64,000 bases of DNA, taken from NCBI GenBank assembly GCA_024449915.1, contig JAMZAV010000310.1:124001-188000 (forward strand), read 5' to 3'. The translations under genes and the position numbers were made by a program. Source of the stretch: Sweltsa coloradensis. Lineage: Eukaryota > Arthropoda > Insecta > Plecoptera > Chloroperlidae. Below the pieces are notes generated by a model. The model ran no database searches. It worked only from the letters and a program-made list of their open reading frames with translations, and was not told the DNA's origin. Positions 10,791-22,353 of the stretch are shown here, one piece after another (within the stretch, counting starts at the first letter, position 1; every line of letters starts with the position of its first letter).

Positions 10791-12294
10791 TTAAACTAGA
10801 AAGAAACGTACAGCTATATTATTTTAGGCTTTTGTATTTTTCTCATTCATCTGTTGATTAATCTACGATTATCTACAAAAAAAAATAAGAGGCAGCAACC
10901 AGCCTCGAACTCTGAACCTCAAATCAAATCAAATTTAACAGCAGACCGTCCAATAAGCGTATTTGAGTTTTGGTTTTAATGAATTATTGAAGAGTATAAA
11001 AAATACGACAGAGAAAGGTGAGAAATACTGTACATTAGGTTGTAATTATACTTATTTTTATCCCAACTATATAAAACAGTAATCATCGTCACTGTAGTAG
11101 GAGAAGCCTATACATGTTTTTTTAAGCATAGGCCTATGCCTACGATTACGAACCGAATCCAAAAGTATATTTTCTAGTATCATTTTATTGCCGTCGAGGT
11201 AGCTAATTTCGCCTGAAGGACATGAGACTAAGGGACGTGCGTTCGACATTTATCCAGTCTAGGGGAGGAACGCGTTCCTCCTTACGCGTTCCTTTTCTTA
11301 CATCAGGAACTTGTAACGTGAAGAAGTACTATTTCGTTAGAACTTAGGACACATAATCGTTCCTTTATAAGTTCCTTACGCCGTCGTAATCTCGTCGAAT
11401 TCTAGTACTACTGATAGTTATCGTAAAATATCTTGGGACTTCCCCCCCCCCCCACTTCCCCCCCCCCCCTTCAGATTCCGGGTGGTGGAAGCGGACGGAT
11501 TAACTGGGAAAATTTTCGCCTTGTTTTTATATTTATCGCTTACTAAATAAAAGCAATGATATAAAATTAATTCCTTATTACATTTATTATTATTTACATC
11601 AGTTATTTTAAAAGGAACGTGAAAGAAACTAAGTTCCTTTTTCTAACTTTTAAAGTTCCTTTATGGGGGGACTTCCCCATGACCGTTCTTATCTACCATA
11701 TCGTCTCGAAAAGCAGCAAACACATATAAAGCTTAGTTTGAAAAACAATGTACGCTTGAGTGGGCACTCTCACTTCGCAATTACATTTAGACGAGCTAAG
11801 TGAGTGACACGGGACATCACGTAATTTGTGCTCGGAAAAGCTTTTTGTTTGTGTGTGTTGGTTATCAACAACAATTAACAACCCCAAGCACGTCGTTACG
11901 GGCGCCGCGGACCACTCGTCCCAGTCTAGACATTCGGGACGGGACATAAGCCATGTGCTGATAACGTGCAATAGCAAAACATATTTAGGGAGAAGTGAAC
12001 ACATACCTAGTGGCAATAACGGTATCAACAAAACGAAACGAGAACTCTGTTTTAGCCAAGTTGGTTGTTCTTGTACAGCCGCGCATATCATTCACTCGAA
12101 CAAACTGTTCTGCACATTATCTTAGACTTGACTGTTAGAGACTGTTCTTAGAATATACCGGTACTCAATTCTTATCTACGTGTGAAGCATTGATTTATAC
12201 CCTTGAATTGTGACTAAAAAATAAATGCTATAGAGTGCAGAAAAGTATTCGTTTTATACTGTTTTATTTTATACTATGTTGGACGATGAATAGT

Positions 12295-12335
12295 CTGAAG
12301 GTCTTGCAAAGTTAGCAGGATTCGAACCCGTGTCA
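12295..12335 (-). repeat. tRNA B-box-like sequence, possible SINE remnant
   Basis: The minus strand contains CACGGGTTCGAATCCTGC, a good RNA polymerase III B box. No convincing A box or tRNA fold precedes it, so this is at most a decayed SINE head. Confidence 0.25.
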
Positions 12336-12439
12336 CTTAGATCTTTAGTATTTATGTAATTAGATATACTCACTCGTTGTGTGTCGTAATCCATTCTATT
12401 GTTACTTTTTAAGTTTTCCTAATTGGTAAAAGTACTTAC

Positions 12440-13047
12440 TTTGGTTAGAAACGCGTTGACGTCAGTAATCTCATATCCGAACCGCGAATGTCTTCGATGT
12501 TTCTCCGACCTGTGTCTCGGGGTTCGGTTTCGATGTCGATGTCTCGACTTATCCCGACTGGACCGACTATTTCTCCCCGACTTTTCACTGTTTGTCACTA
12601 TCAGCGACGGTTCGGACAGCGTCCTCTTGGGTCGCGAACAACTAACACTCCGCCTACCACCTTCGTTCGGCACTTTGTGACATTTCACCTCGTTGATGTA
12701 TCGCGTCGGTTTGTCTATGTTGTTGATGATGTTTGAGTTGGTCGCCTGGGGGGACTGGTGAGCATCGCCTCGGAGGACCCAAGTGAGTGAGATCTTGGGC
12801 CGGGGGCGCGCTAAGAGAAACGAGGGACGTTGTCCCATGTCCGGTGGGACGTCGTCTGCTTCCGCGTCGGCGTCGTCGTCAGCGTCGCTGACGCTCAGGT
12901 CGGCGACGTCGAGGTCCCTGCACGGACCCACGAGGTCGGGGATGTCCCAGACGTAGTCCGCCGGTTCATCGGTGTCACTGGGAGAAAGAGCGTCCGGTGG
13001 CTGTGAGTCGGAGTCACTGCTCCAGGAGTGACGCCGCTTCACGTCCA
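12440..13047 (-). CDS. Dlish-like SH3 gene, upstream coding exon (acidic/RS-rich region)
   Basis: A 608-nt internal exon. The minus-strand acceptor TTTCTATTCCAG precedes TG-GAC-GTG-AAG, so one base of the first codon comes from the previous exon. The donor AAA|GTAAGT ends the exon in phase 0. It encodes about 202 residues. Residues 1-80 are acidic and Ser/Asp-rich (SDSDSQPPDALSPSDTDEP; DADDDADAEADD). The second half is basic and RS-like (RSSRDKSRHRHRNRTPRHRS). The exon ends with FGYEITDVNAFLTK, which I recall as the conserved stretch before the first SH3 domain in Dlish proteins. Most of the exon is probably disordered and may be phosphorylated. An ATG at 13079-13081 would extend the frame upstream (MCSKSDHVSIP...), but it lies before the acceptor and is probably intronic. 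Confidence 0.8.
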
Positions 13048-13564
13048 CTGGAATAGAAACATGGTCACTTTTAGAACACAATCCTTCACTTGGTTACATC
13101 CCTATACCGGCGAGGTATAACACGTGACTCGCGTCGGTCTCCCACTACGACGTCGACGACGATCCCCGTGGAGCCGATGATGCACTCATCACCCGAACAC
13201 GTCTCAACGTAAACTGATGGCCCAAGTGTTGGTTCAAGTACGTACATTCATCTTCCAGCCGAACATTCCTGGCAGCCGACAACTCACAGCGTCGAGCGAG
13301 GGCGTGCGAATCGAGAGAAAACGAGCGATTCTAGTCTCTACTGCAGGCATGTTAGCTCACGAGAGAGATCAGTATTTACAGCCTCTAATTATTGGTCCGG
13401 CGGGCTGCGTGGGGGTGGGCGGGTTTAGCGTGGTGACCTTAGTGACCCGAGCCGAGATACCAACGTTCACTGGTCAGACGCATGTTCCACCTTTACACCT
13501 TGCCTTAGCTCGAGGAATTAGGAAGAGAGAGAATAGCCTTGTAAAAAGACCCCTCGCCCCACCA

Positions 13565-13619
<55 letters not shown>

Positions 13620-14011
13620 CTTCAGGCTTAGGACCAATCAAACATCGTTAGAAATTAATAGTTTGTTGTCGTTTCAAAAAACACAATATTATCTCATGTA
13701 GAGATGTAGTAATTTAGTATGATATGATCAAGCGTAGCCTATAATGTATAGGTACGCCGTACGCATATTGTGCTATAAACTCTGTAACCATAAGGAACCC
13801 GCCGATTAGGAACAACGCTTCAGCTACATTTCATTTTCAGAAAGATTAATTGGTTTTGAAGTCAAGTTTGTGGGCGTCGTTTGCAGTTTGGAAGATTAGT
13901 GTCTAAAGTATAAACCCAACCGTCGTTCAAATTTGCCTCGTTTTCTTTCTTTCTCTACGAGATTGCAATATAATTGAGAACTGATAAAGAAACACACAAA
14001 TATTTACTTTA
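13048..14011. other. Flank of the SH3 exon, GC-richer, no further exon assigned
   Basis: Sequence between 13090 and 13500 is richer in GC and CpG than average. A 144-residue plus-strand frame at 13217-13651 runs into the (TC)n tract and has no domain features, so I do not call it a gene. Confidence 0.35.
13567..13616. repeat. (TC)n microsatellite
   Basis: About 25 uninterrupted dinucleotide units. It produces the serine/leucine tail of a spurious frame. Confidence 0.95.
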
Positions 14012-14879
14012 CTAGGCCGCTTCGCGAACGCTTTTTTTAGTCGCGTTGATGGATGAGCTTTTTTTTGTAAGTCTTTAGCATGCATAGGATCTCTTTACTT
14101 TTTAAAGTCCCATAGCAAAATCATTTTTGTTAAATTAGGGTTATTTTTATAAAGTAGTATTTGCTATGGAAATACCAATTAATAGAATGTAAAATATCTG
14201 GAGGCCCGAAGATTTGCTTTTTGAACGCATTGTATGTGATTGTTGTCAAGTTTCTATAGTTCTTGTTAATTAGTATACAAATAAAAAAAACTCATTAAAA
14301 CCTTTATATCTATGGATTCTGGCTAAATTTTTAACTTTTTCTTTCAAAAGGTACTACATCACCATTACTTTAATGTCCATGAAAAATATGAATGTTGTAG
14401 CCCCACCCGTTTGGTCAAAATCGGGCCAAATATCACGAAAATATTGCATTAAAAATCGGGAAAAAAATCGCAAAAGTACGATTTCTATGAGAAATATTTC
14501 TTCAAATGTCTCTAAAATCATAATTTATATAAATTTAGTAATTTTAAACGTTCCCGTAAAGTTTCATCAAGATCGGAGCAGCCGTTTGCCAAATATCACG
14601 AAAATATCTCATTAAAAATCGAAAAAATCGTAAAAGTACGATAATCATAAGAAATATTTGATCGATTGTCCCCAAAAACGTGGCAAATCTAAGTTCAGAG
14701 ATTTCGAAGGTCCCCTCCAATTTTCATCAAGATCGCTTATGCTGTTTGCCCGGTAGAGAGCGAACAAACAGACAAAAAAACTAACAAAAAACAAAACACC
14801 CGAGCTATTTTTCTTGGGGTAACGTAAGTAAAAAAAAAAAACATGAAGTGAAATTGAAGTCTTCGCTTCGCTCATCCAA
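14012..14879 (-). mobile_element. Non-autonomous Helentron-like element, family B
   Basis: Minus orientation. The 5' end at 14879 reads TTGGATGAGCGAAGCGAAGA and the 3' end reads AAGCTCATCCATCAACGC, a loop, then GCGTT-CGCGAAGCGGCCTAG|T. Internal family B markers are GTAGCCCCACCCGTTTGG and ACTTTTTCTTTCAAAAGGTA. It is 868 bp and non-coding. Confidence 0.8.
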
Positions 14880-17800
14880 TTATGCTTTGCGATTTAATTT
14901 TAATTTTATGGTATTATTTTATATTTATGAATTAATACATTTCACAGCTGTTCTACTCTTTTATACACTAGAATCATGTCATGTGCTCTTAGCCCACTAA
15001 AGATGTCAAACATTATACAGAAAACCGAAATACTCGTGAACTAAGAGGCATTAGCAGACTTTGGTATTATATTAATAGGGGTGTCCTATAGAAACTGCAG
15101 TTTTATCCTTTCATAGTTATTAAGATTTCTACACTTTGCATTCGATAGTTTTATTTTTCGGTGCCAGAACAATGCACTTCTATTAAATTTTTCTTTAATT
15201 GATTATTGAAGATCTGCTGCAAAAATGATGCTAAGCACAAACGTTGCTGATTATACGTTAACATCTTTACAAAAGCAATCACGTTAGTTTATTTTGATCA
15301 ATTCTACATTGTATAACAGTATAGGCTATAATATAATACAATGCACAACAGGGGGTGATTAAATTAAATAGGTGCATCACACGGTATTTATGCTAATGTA
15401 GATCTCAGATCGTATAGCTGCAATCCTCGTCGCCACATTTTATACTCTTTTTACAAACCTTTATTACCCGTATAAACATTACAGGCACTCTTATCCATTA
15501 TATCAGATTGCTACAGTGTTGCTATCCTGAAAATGTAGCCAGTAAATATATATATATATAGAAGCGAGGTTTAAAAGTGAATTTTGTTACAATATATATA
15601 TATATAGAAGCGAGGTTTAAAAGTGAATTTTGTTACAGATTTAAAATATATATTCACTTTTAAACCTCGCTTCTCCAACTCTCCAAGAACTCTCAATCGC
15701 GCTTAAAAGTAAATACAAAAAACAACAGTGTATGTAGTTATCTTTTATGATTTTGACCCTTAGTGTGAAACATTCTCTTAAGGTGATTTGTATATTGTGT
15801 TAAACGGGCGCTGGGCGCTCTTATGTCGACCTTCCATGGAATGGGTTACATATGGTCGTTATAATAAAAGGAAGGTTGGTAATTGGTCTATGAAACGATC
15901 ACGCAGTCGCAGTCGATGCACGCACATTATTACAGTCACGACCGATGTAATAAAGAGTTGGTTTGGTTCCCTCTCTGTATACCTGGCTTAGACAGGTCTT
16001 GCTGTAATCTCCGCGCCCCGGTAAGGAACATCTATCTAATTACACAGTCTTCGGACAACATCGTGAGTCCCCTCGTTAACTCTGGCGGGAGGGAGGGGCG
16101 GGCTTGACCGGCGGGCGTGGGTGGCCGCCCGAGGCTCCGGAAAACTCCGGGAAATGAGACGCGGGGCCTTGGGCATTTACCTTGGGGCGCTGTGGCCGCG
16201 TGGGAGAATATACAGACATGTGGATCCGAGTCTGGTGTTGGTCCTGTGTTAGTGTATGTGCCAGCGTGGGGACAGAGCTTTCGCCCTGTGTATCCGTCTA
16301 TCCCAACATAAGAAAGCTTTGGCCCTGTCAAGCTGTCTGTTTTAGGCCGTTCGGAAATCAGTCACTTTGACTTAGTTTAGTTTGTCAGGTGTGTTCCCGG
16401 CATGGAGGACAAACCCTCCTTGAAAAACACTCAGTCATAACCTCAATACACTCAACATAGTCACTCAACATAGTCGAAATCCTTGTTTACCCATCGTATA
16501 CTTATATTCAAATTATTGACTATCAGAATGTGCAAGAAGACACTAAACTAAAATTACCCAAATTATGGAAATGGAAGAACGCTGAATCTCTTTCTATGTA
16601 CAAATCTGGTCACAAAGTAGGTCGTCTACTCGAGTGGTCAGGCTCAAGTAATTAGCGTCTGTGGTTTCTCACAGTCTTTAACTGAAGATGTCCATTCTTG
16701 ATTCGATACCAAGAAAAGATACCGTTATAAATCAGTCGGCATTTAGCCTACACAATAACGTAGTTTTACTCTTGGTTATATGAAAAATTTCCATCATTTA
16801 ATTTTTTCCTGCAAAGAGCAATGATCTGTTTGATGGAGCACGAAAAAAGAATGTTATGGCATTGATAGTGACGGTGGCAGTACTGGGAAATTATAGTAAA
16901 TTTGACACACACACGGGTACAGAAGTACCCAAAATACATTTTTGATAGACAGATAAAAGTACCTATTTTTTTCAAGATAGGGAGCGAAGCTACATAATCA
17001 GCAAATTGATCAAGACGAACACACAAATACAATCATATGGTACATTGAAGTCTTTAGTAAAGGAGCCAACAGCCAAGTGCTGAAAAGTGCAACGTAAAAA
17101 ATTATCGTCTCGCCCTCTTGACCCCAAGGGTCACCAAAATCATTCTGGATCAACCTGATGCTTATAAAAACCGGCAATGACCATAATGCAGTTTGGTATA
17201 CCTATAGGCCAATCAAGTTGAATGGGAGTCTTCGTTCACCCATCAATAACATGTTTGTAGAAAAACAATAGTTTTTTTACGTAACCATGCAGATTGTAGA
17301 AGATACGGAAATGTAGTTTGTATTAGTATTGTATAAGGTGGTTATTATCTGTCTGTTGATGTTGGTGGAATTCCTATGTGTATGGTCCATTTGAAATAAA
17401 ACCACCAAGAGCGGCATTAATAGCACACTTGGTGGAAACGAGCGTTCGTGATGTACACACAGCTTGGAAAAACAAAGACAGTCTGGTCCTAATCTCATTT
17501 TCTCATTATCCAAACCAGAAAGCATACGTAATTGAACCTTTGACGGTACCGCATTCAGCGTCGGGTGATGCCCACTGGAACTTGTACGGAACTCGCCCCA
17601 ACATCGCAAATTAATTCCATGATTATACACGATTTAATTGTAATTGTAGAAGGTATAATTGCGGTTATGAACAACACTATAATAGCCACAACTTTTTGTT
17701 GTGAATAATCGTGATGATTACGCATAGGCAAAGTCTACTGCCGAAATGTGACTTGAAATTACCTACGGTATTCAATTTTAATTATTTAATACGTTGCGGG

Positions 17801-18025
17801 GCGCATTTTGATTCGTTTTATTATATAGAAGTAAAAGAATTACACTTTTCGGACTACGTGCATTCCAGAGCCGATCCGTAATCCACAAGAAGTTACTGAA
17901 TATAATTTGTAATGACCGTACGTGAAAACAGGATTTGATAAATTTTGCATTAATATGCATTTTCCTCGAATTCTTGCCAAAATACAGCGATTTGGTAGTT
18001 TTCTAGGTTAAATACTACAGTTGCT
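14880..18025. other. Putative intron or intergenic DNA, no gene recognised
   Basis: AT-rich except for a GC-rich island at about 16060-16350, whose reading frames on both strands lack domain features. A small direct/inverted repeat cluster at 15546-15673 is listed separately. Frames on both strands at 17277-17630 overlap each other and look like chance. Confidence 0.35.
15546..15673. repeat. Direct plus inverted repeat cluster flanked by (TA)n
   Basis: A 31-bp sequence beginning GAAGCGAGGTTTAAAAGTGA occurs at 15561-15591 and again at 15607-15637, each after an (AT)n run. Its inverse, TTCACTTTTAAACCTCGCTT, follows at 15653-15672. The second and third copies can form a hairpin. Confidence 0.85.
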
Positions 18026-18151
18026 CCGAAGCAAGTAAGCAGATGCGCGCGTTTTCGGCGGGCCAATGAGCGATCCGTATTTTAAATCGGGGGCCGCTGA
18101 TTGGCTTCAATCCACCCGCCGGTGACGTCAGCATCTGCTTACTTGCTTCGG
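18026..18151. repeat. 21-bp perfect inverted repeat enclosing CCAAT boxes and a CRE
   Basis: The left arm 18026-18046 (CCGAAGCAAGTAAGCAGATG-C) and right arm 18131-18151 are exact inverse complements. Between them are GGCCAATGAGCG (CCAAT at 18063-18067), CTGATTGGCT (inverted CCAAT at 18100-18104) and a palindromic CRE, TGACGTCA (18123-18130). The 126-bp unit could be a MITE or a palindromic promoter element. No target duplication was found. Confidence 0.75.
18123..18130. promoter_or_regulatory. Full palindromic CRE (TGACGTCA)
   Basis: Perfect CREB/ATF consensus. It directly abuts the right arm of the inverted repeat and lies 18 bp from an inverted CCAAT box. Its function is not shown. Confidence 0.4.
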
Positions 18152-20908
18152 TTTGTCATATCACTAGACGTCACAATTTTCGGTTCTCCACAACCTGCGA
18201 TCGTGTAACGTCGCAGTCAGAGTTTCGTTGAAAATAACAAGCAAGTTGTTGTACCGGGTTTAAAGACATGGTTCTTTTTTTACCCAAATGTCATCAAAAA
18301 CATTCTGTATCAGACTTGTTGAAGGACAAAGAGCTGTTCTTGTGACATTTTATTTTAAATATTTTATTCTACGTCATTGAACATAGAATATAGATGGTGT
18401 CGGTCTATCTATCGCTTTGTAACGAACAACGATGAAATACCAACTGATGTATTCAACACCAGAAACACACATAATTGGGAGGTAAAATGTCAATGTTAAG
18501 AAGTTAACATGTATGTACTGGGACCTAAGAATGGACTAAACAGGTTTTGGTGCATGTTTAAACGATTAACCAAATCTAACTCAACGGGTATTTACTTTAG
18601 GTAGTCACGAGAGCTATGCGATTGGTTGTGCCATTATTGTTAGGATCTTCCAGCTCGATAAACACCCCAAAATCCACGCGATTCTCTGGGTGATAAAGAG
18701 AGATAGTACGTAAAAATAGCGTTTTGTACTTTTTGTTTGCTTGTGTATACAGTCATAAGTAAAACCGTTTGCAATAAGTATGATATTTTCTCTAAAACTA
18801 ATTTTTTGGTTGCAATTTTTATACGCACAGTATTCTTATTTTTTATATCAAAATTTCAATTAGGCCTATGTTAGTATTAAACTTTTAATTTAACCTTTAT
18901 GACATAATTTCAAAATAATATTTTAAGAAAATCTCGCCCACATGTTTTGGCAGATGAGTAAAAAATATGCTACAAACTGCAAGAAAGTACATTTTGGAAG
19001 TATTGTAAAAGAAAAATTGAAAATGATACAACCACGATTATGAGACATCTCAAATCAAAAGAAATAATTATCCAAATGTAATTGACGTTAATGTTATTCC
19101 ACCTTTATAGAATCCCCCTGCTGTTCTAACCACAAAACAGTACTTGATGAACTAATTTAGCACAGTAATAAACAAAGCTACCAGATGTTTTCAGTATATT
19201 TCATCAAATGGATGTAATTTCTATTAACAAACCGCAAAGTAATTACGTACAGACAGATGCTGCTTGTTTCGATGTAATATTGAATTAATGATGACAGCTT
19301 GGGCTATATATATCCGCCATTTCACTACCCACTCTCGAAGACAGACATGCAGTGTGATATTGACGTGCAGTGCAAATATGTTTAGAACGTATTATCGTAT
19401 GTCGATAATTATTATAATCTGCTGTTTTCTGTGCTAAACCTAACTAGAAAAATAAATGTTACCCGTGAAACAACTCAACAACAACTAGAAATCAGTAAAA
19501 TGACTGAGTGGGTAGACTCTTAATACGAATTTATTTTATTTATTGCAATTTGTATTGCTTATTTTTAACAAGTTTTATCCAAAAGTTATATGTATGTGCA
19601 GAAATGTAATTGAAAACATGTATATACAATGTAATCAAGTTTATATAACTTAAGCTTTTTTTTAAGTATGACGAACTTACAAGTAGCTATCTAGTAAACT
19701 TGAGCACAACAATGCACAATTATCTGCACAAGTTAAAAAGAAAGAAAAAAATAACATGACATCCGAATGACGCGTTTTTTGGTTGGCATTTTCCTCCAAC
19801 GAGGCTGATACATAATGTTTTGGTGACTCTGGGGGAAGGGAAGGTTGACTAACCCCCCCCCCCCCACCCCCCCCCACCCACCCAGCTGAAACATTCGTGT
19901 GCCCTACACCGTTAATGAATTTGTGAACAACCGAACTAAATTTTTTATCTATGTATCCCTCTTTGTAACCGGCACCTCCAACAACGAGGCTATTGGCAAT
20001 ATATTTATTTTTACAAAATTTACACAATTCTATCGCTTTCTTCTCACGGATAGTCTGTACTAATCAGAATAGTGGTTCTTACCTGTCAGCACCTTCAGCA
20101 GAGTCTTCGAACAATATGACAATGACAATAACAGTGAACAATAAGCAAATAAAACGAAATTATATGATACCTAGTTTTGTAGACGCTTAAAACAACTAAA
20201 ACGTATTTGTTCAAGTCATATTGAAAAAATATCAAAACTGCTGTGTTATTTCCTCTGTACATACATACACCACTTGAGTGGCTAGACCTCGAGGTAACAC
20301 CACAACACCGCACACGTGCACATCCATCCACGTCACGTACACGTGCGAGTGTATCGCCCATCACGTCCGCAGCGCGTGACCCGACAGATCACGTGGCATA
20401 CGACCATGCACCGAGGTGTCGCGGTGACGTCATGAATCATAATCATCGCAAGACGTTACAATGATTTACAGAGTACCCGTTATTATTATTATAACTTCAT
20501 ATATCTTGAATGGAGCCGTAAATATCCCATATCTCCATGGCGAACCGAAATAAATCTTCCGTCAACAATTTATCATACTTTCAGCTTAATTTGCCTCACG
20601 ACGCCGCCTAGAGAATTGTGGCTTCATCGAGCTTTGGAAAAGGATTCCGATGTGTAATTATTTATCTTAGTTTTGCGAAGAAACGCATCTTCAACGGTGT
20701 GGCCGACAGACAGGTTTACCATGATGATTGACGACGTTGGGCTATCTTAGTAAGCCAGTATGCAAATTGTTATAGTGATGACGAAATAAAGTTTCTGGTC
20801 GAATGGTTGATCGTGAATGTTCAAGACAATAGACCACTCACATCGATGAAGAGACGGAGGGACTCTGAAGGCATAGCGTTTAACCTCTATTCATTCCGGG
20901 CCATATCT
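18152..20908. other. No gene recognised; poly-C tracts and an E-box/CRE cluster
   Basis: AT-rich with a poly-C stretch at about 19852-19878. Apart from the regulatory-motif cluster at 20313-20432, nothing could be supported. Confidence 0.35.
20313..20432. promoter_or_regulatory. Cluster of three E-boxes and one CRE
   Basis: CACGTG occurs at 20313-20318, 20340-20345 and 20390-20395, followed by a full CRE, TGACGTCA, at 20425-20432. The stretch is CpG-rich within AT-rich DNA. It may be an enhancer or promoter; no adjacent exon was identified. Confidence 0.35.
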
Positions 20909-21445
20909 CGCCCACGCATCTTTCTCAATTCAATCCACTATTTCAATGAACCCTTACGCCCACGCATCTTTCTCACACCAATCCACAGACTGAACTTAAC
21001 CCTTACGCCCACGCATCTTTCTCACACCAATCCACAGACTGAACTTAACCCTTACGCCCACGCATCTTTCTCACACCAATCCACAGACTGAACTTTAACC
21101 CTTACGCCCACGCATCTTTCTCACACCAATCTACAGACTGAACTGAAACCTTACGCCCACGCATCTTTCTCACACCAATCCACAGACTGAACTTAACCCT
21201 TACGCCCACGCATCTTTCTCAAACCAATCTGCAGACTGAACTGAAACCTTACGCCCACGCATCTTTCTCACACCAATCCACAGACTGAACTGAAACCTTA
21301 CGCCCACGCATCTTTCTCTCACACCAATCCACAGACTTAACTTAACCCTTACGCCCACGCATCTTTCTCACACCAATCCACAGACTGAACTTAACCCTTA
21401 CGCCCACGCATCTTTCTCACACCAATCCACAGACTGAACTTAACC
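20909..21445 (+). repeat. 50-bp minisatellite, about 11 units
   Basis: The unit starts CTTACGCCCACGCATCTTTC and continues TCACACCAATCCACAGACTG-AACTTAACCC. The first unit is degenerate, and unit lengths range from about 49 to 52 bp through small indels. A plus-strand frame through the first units is a by-product of the array. Confidence 0.95.
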
Positions 21446-22095
21446 TATTATTTCAATAAATCAGAACAGGTATCCACTTCAATCTTATAACAGTCTCGCC
21501 TACATAAATCTTCTTACTCCAAACCATAACCGAAAATCCTCTACTGACTTGTAAAACTGTTGAGGCTACGCTTGTGCCCATATCTCCAAATCCATCCAGT
21601 CCAACTGAATTGTCTCACACATTCAAAACCAACTGAACAGTCCTTCAGTCCAATCGAATAATAACGCCCTCTTTCTTTTCCTCTTTGTAAAACTGCTAGT
21701 TATTATAACTATGTTATGCCAATGTCAAGGTTAAGAGCGTTTCGTTAGAACAATGGCGGCTTGACCTCACGTGATCATTTTCTAACGACGTCATTCCAAA
21801 TTGCAACAGACGCCGTTCAGAGTTGGCCCAACCGTCCGGGTTAACGTAATTGACCAGAATAACGTCCGTTCAACTTTGATAAATAGCACACACACCTACA
21901 ACCTACAGCCTACACCAAAACGAAAAAGATAACAAATTGAAGTCTTGAAATTTTTTTAGTGTAATAATGTTGAAGGATGAGCGTGTACGGTTCCTAAAAT
22001 TACTAAGGCGGATAGGAAATAAATTGTGTTTCAGTTCACCGCCAAAGAATTTCTACCCATTGCATAGACGGTATAATTATTTTGAAAATATAAAC
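21446..22095. other. No gene recognised
   Basis: Ordinary AT-rich sequence upstream of a MITE. Confidence 0.35.
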
Positions 22096-22261
22096 AGGTC
22101 CTTGAACTTGCCCCCCACCCCCCACACACTAAAAGGTCAATAAGATTGAAAGTTACCCGCGAGCACTTTGGGCACTAAATGCCAGAGCCTAGCACTAAAT
22201 AATCTGAGAGTTTGAGATTTAGTGCTGATGTAGAGGGGAGGGGGGGCAAGTTCAAGGACCT
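22096..22261. mobile_element. 166-bp MITE with 21-bp terminal inverted repeats and 9-bp target duplication
   Basis: Ends AGGTCCTTGAACTTGCCCCC-C and its exact inverse GGGGGGCAAGTTCAAGGACC-T. The flanking 9-mer AATATAAAC is repeated perfectly on both sides (22087-22095 and 22262-22270). A 9-bp duplication with long inverted ends suggests a Mutator-like or Merlin-like element. Confidence 0.9.
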
Positions 22262-22353
22262 AATATAAACAAATAAGTAATTGCTGCTAATGTTTACAAG
22301 GTAAGTGTTATTACTAATAGGCCTGTAAATGGGTTTATATAACTTGTAAACTT

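Larger units (their letters stand above)
1299..12439 (-). other. 11.1 kb intron of the SH3 gene, full of transposons
   Basis: Bounded on the minus strand by donor AAA|GTAAGT (exon ends at 12440) and acceptor TTTTTAG|GCA (next exon starts at 1298). The junction is in phase 0 and joins ...NAFLTK to ASLDKPANI..., a continuous Dlish-like sequence. That continuity is the main evidence that the two exons belong together. The intron holds a hAT-like MITE, a 560-bp hAT-like element, six rolling-circle elements and several older repeats. Confidence 0.8.
10592..12439. other. Intron with a repeat F copy and poly-C tracts, no exon seen
   Basis: Holds repeat F copy 2 (to about 10790), two long C runs (about 11442-11470) and a tRNA B-box-like sequence near 12310. 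Nothing else was identified. Confidence 0.4.

Noticed and set aside
13048..13081. ATG at 13079-13081 as the start of the SH3 protein
   Set aside because: It lies upstream of a strong acceptor (TTTCTATTCCAG) and adds an unremarkable 11-residue start; kept only as an alternative.
13217..13651. 144-codon plus-strand frame
   Set aside because: No domain, ends in the (TC)n tract, and lies beside a well-supported minus-strand exon.
16032..16331. GC-rich frames on both strands as a possible exon
   Set aside because: No domain, overlapping frames on both strands, and the only plausible donor (AAG|GTAAAT) is weak.
20909..21445. CRISPR-like array
   Set aside because: Units are contiguous with no unique spacers, and the DNA is eukaryotic; it is a minisatellite.
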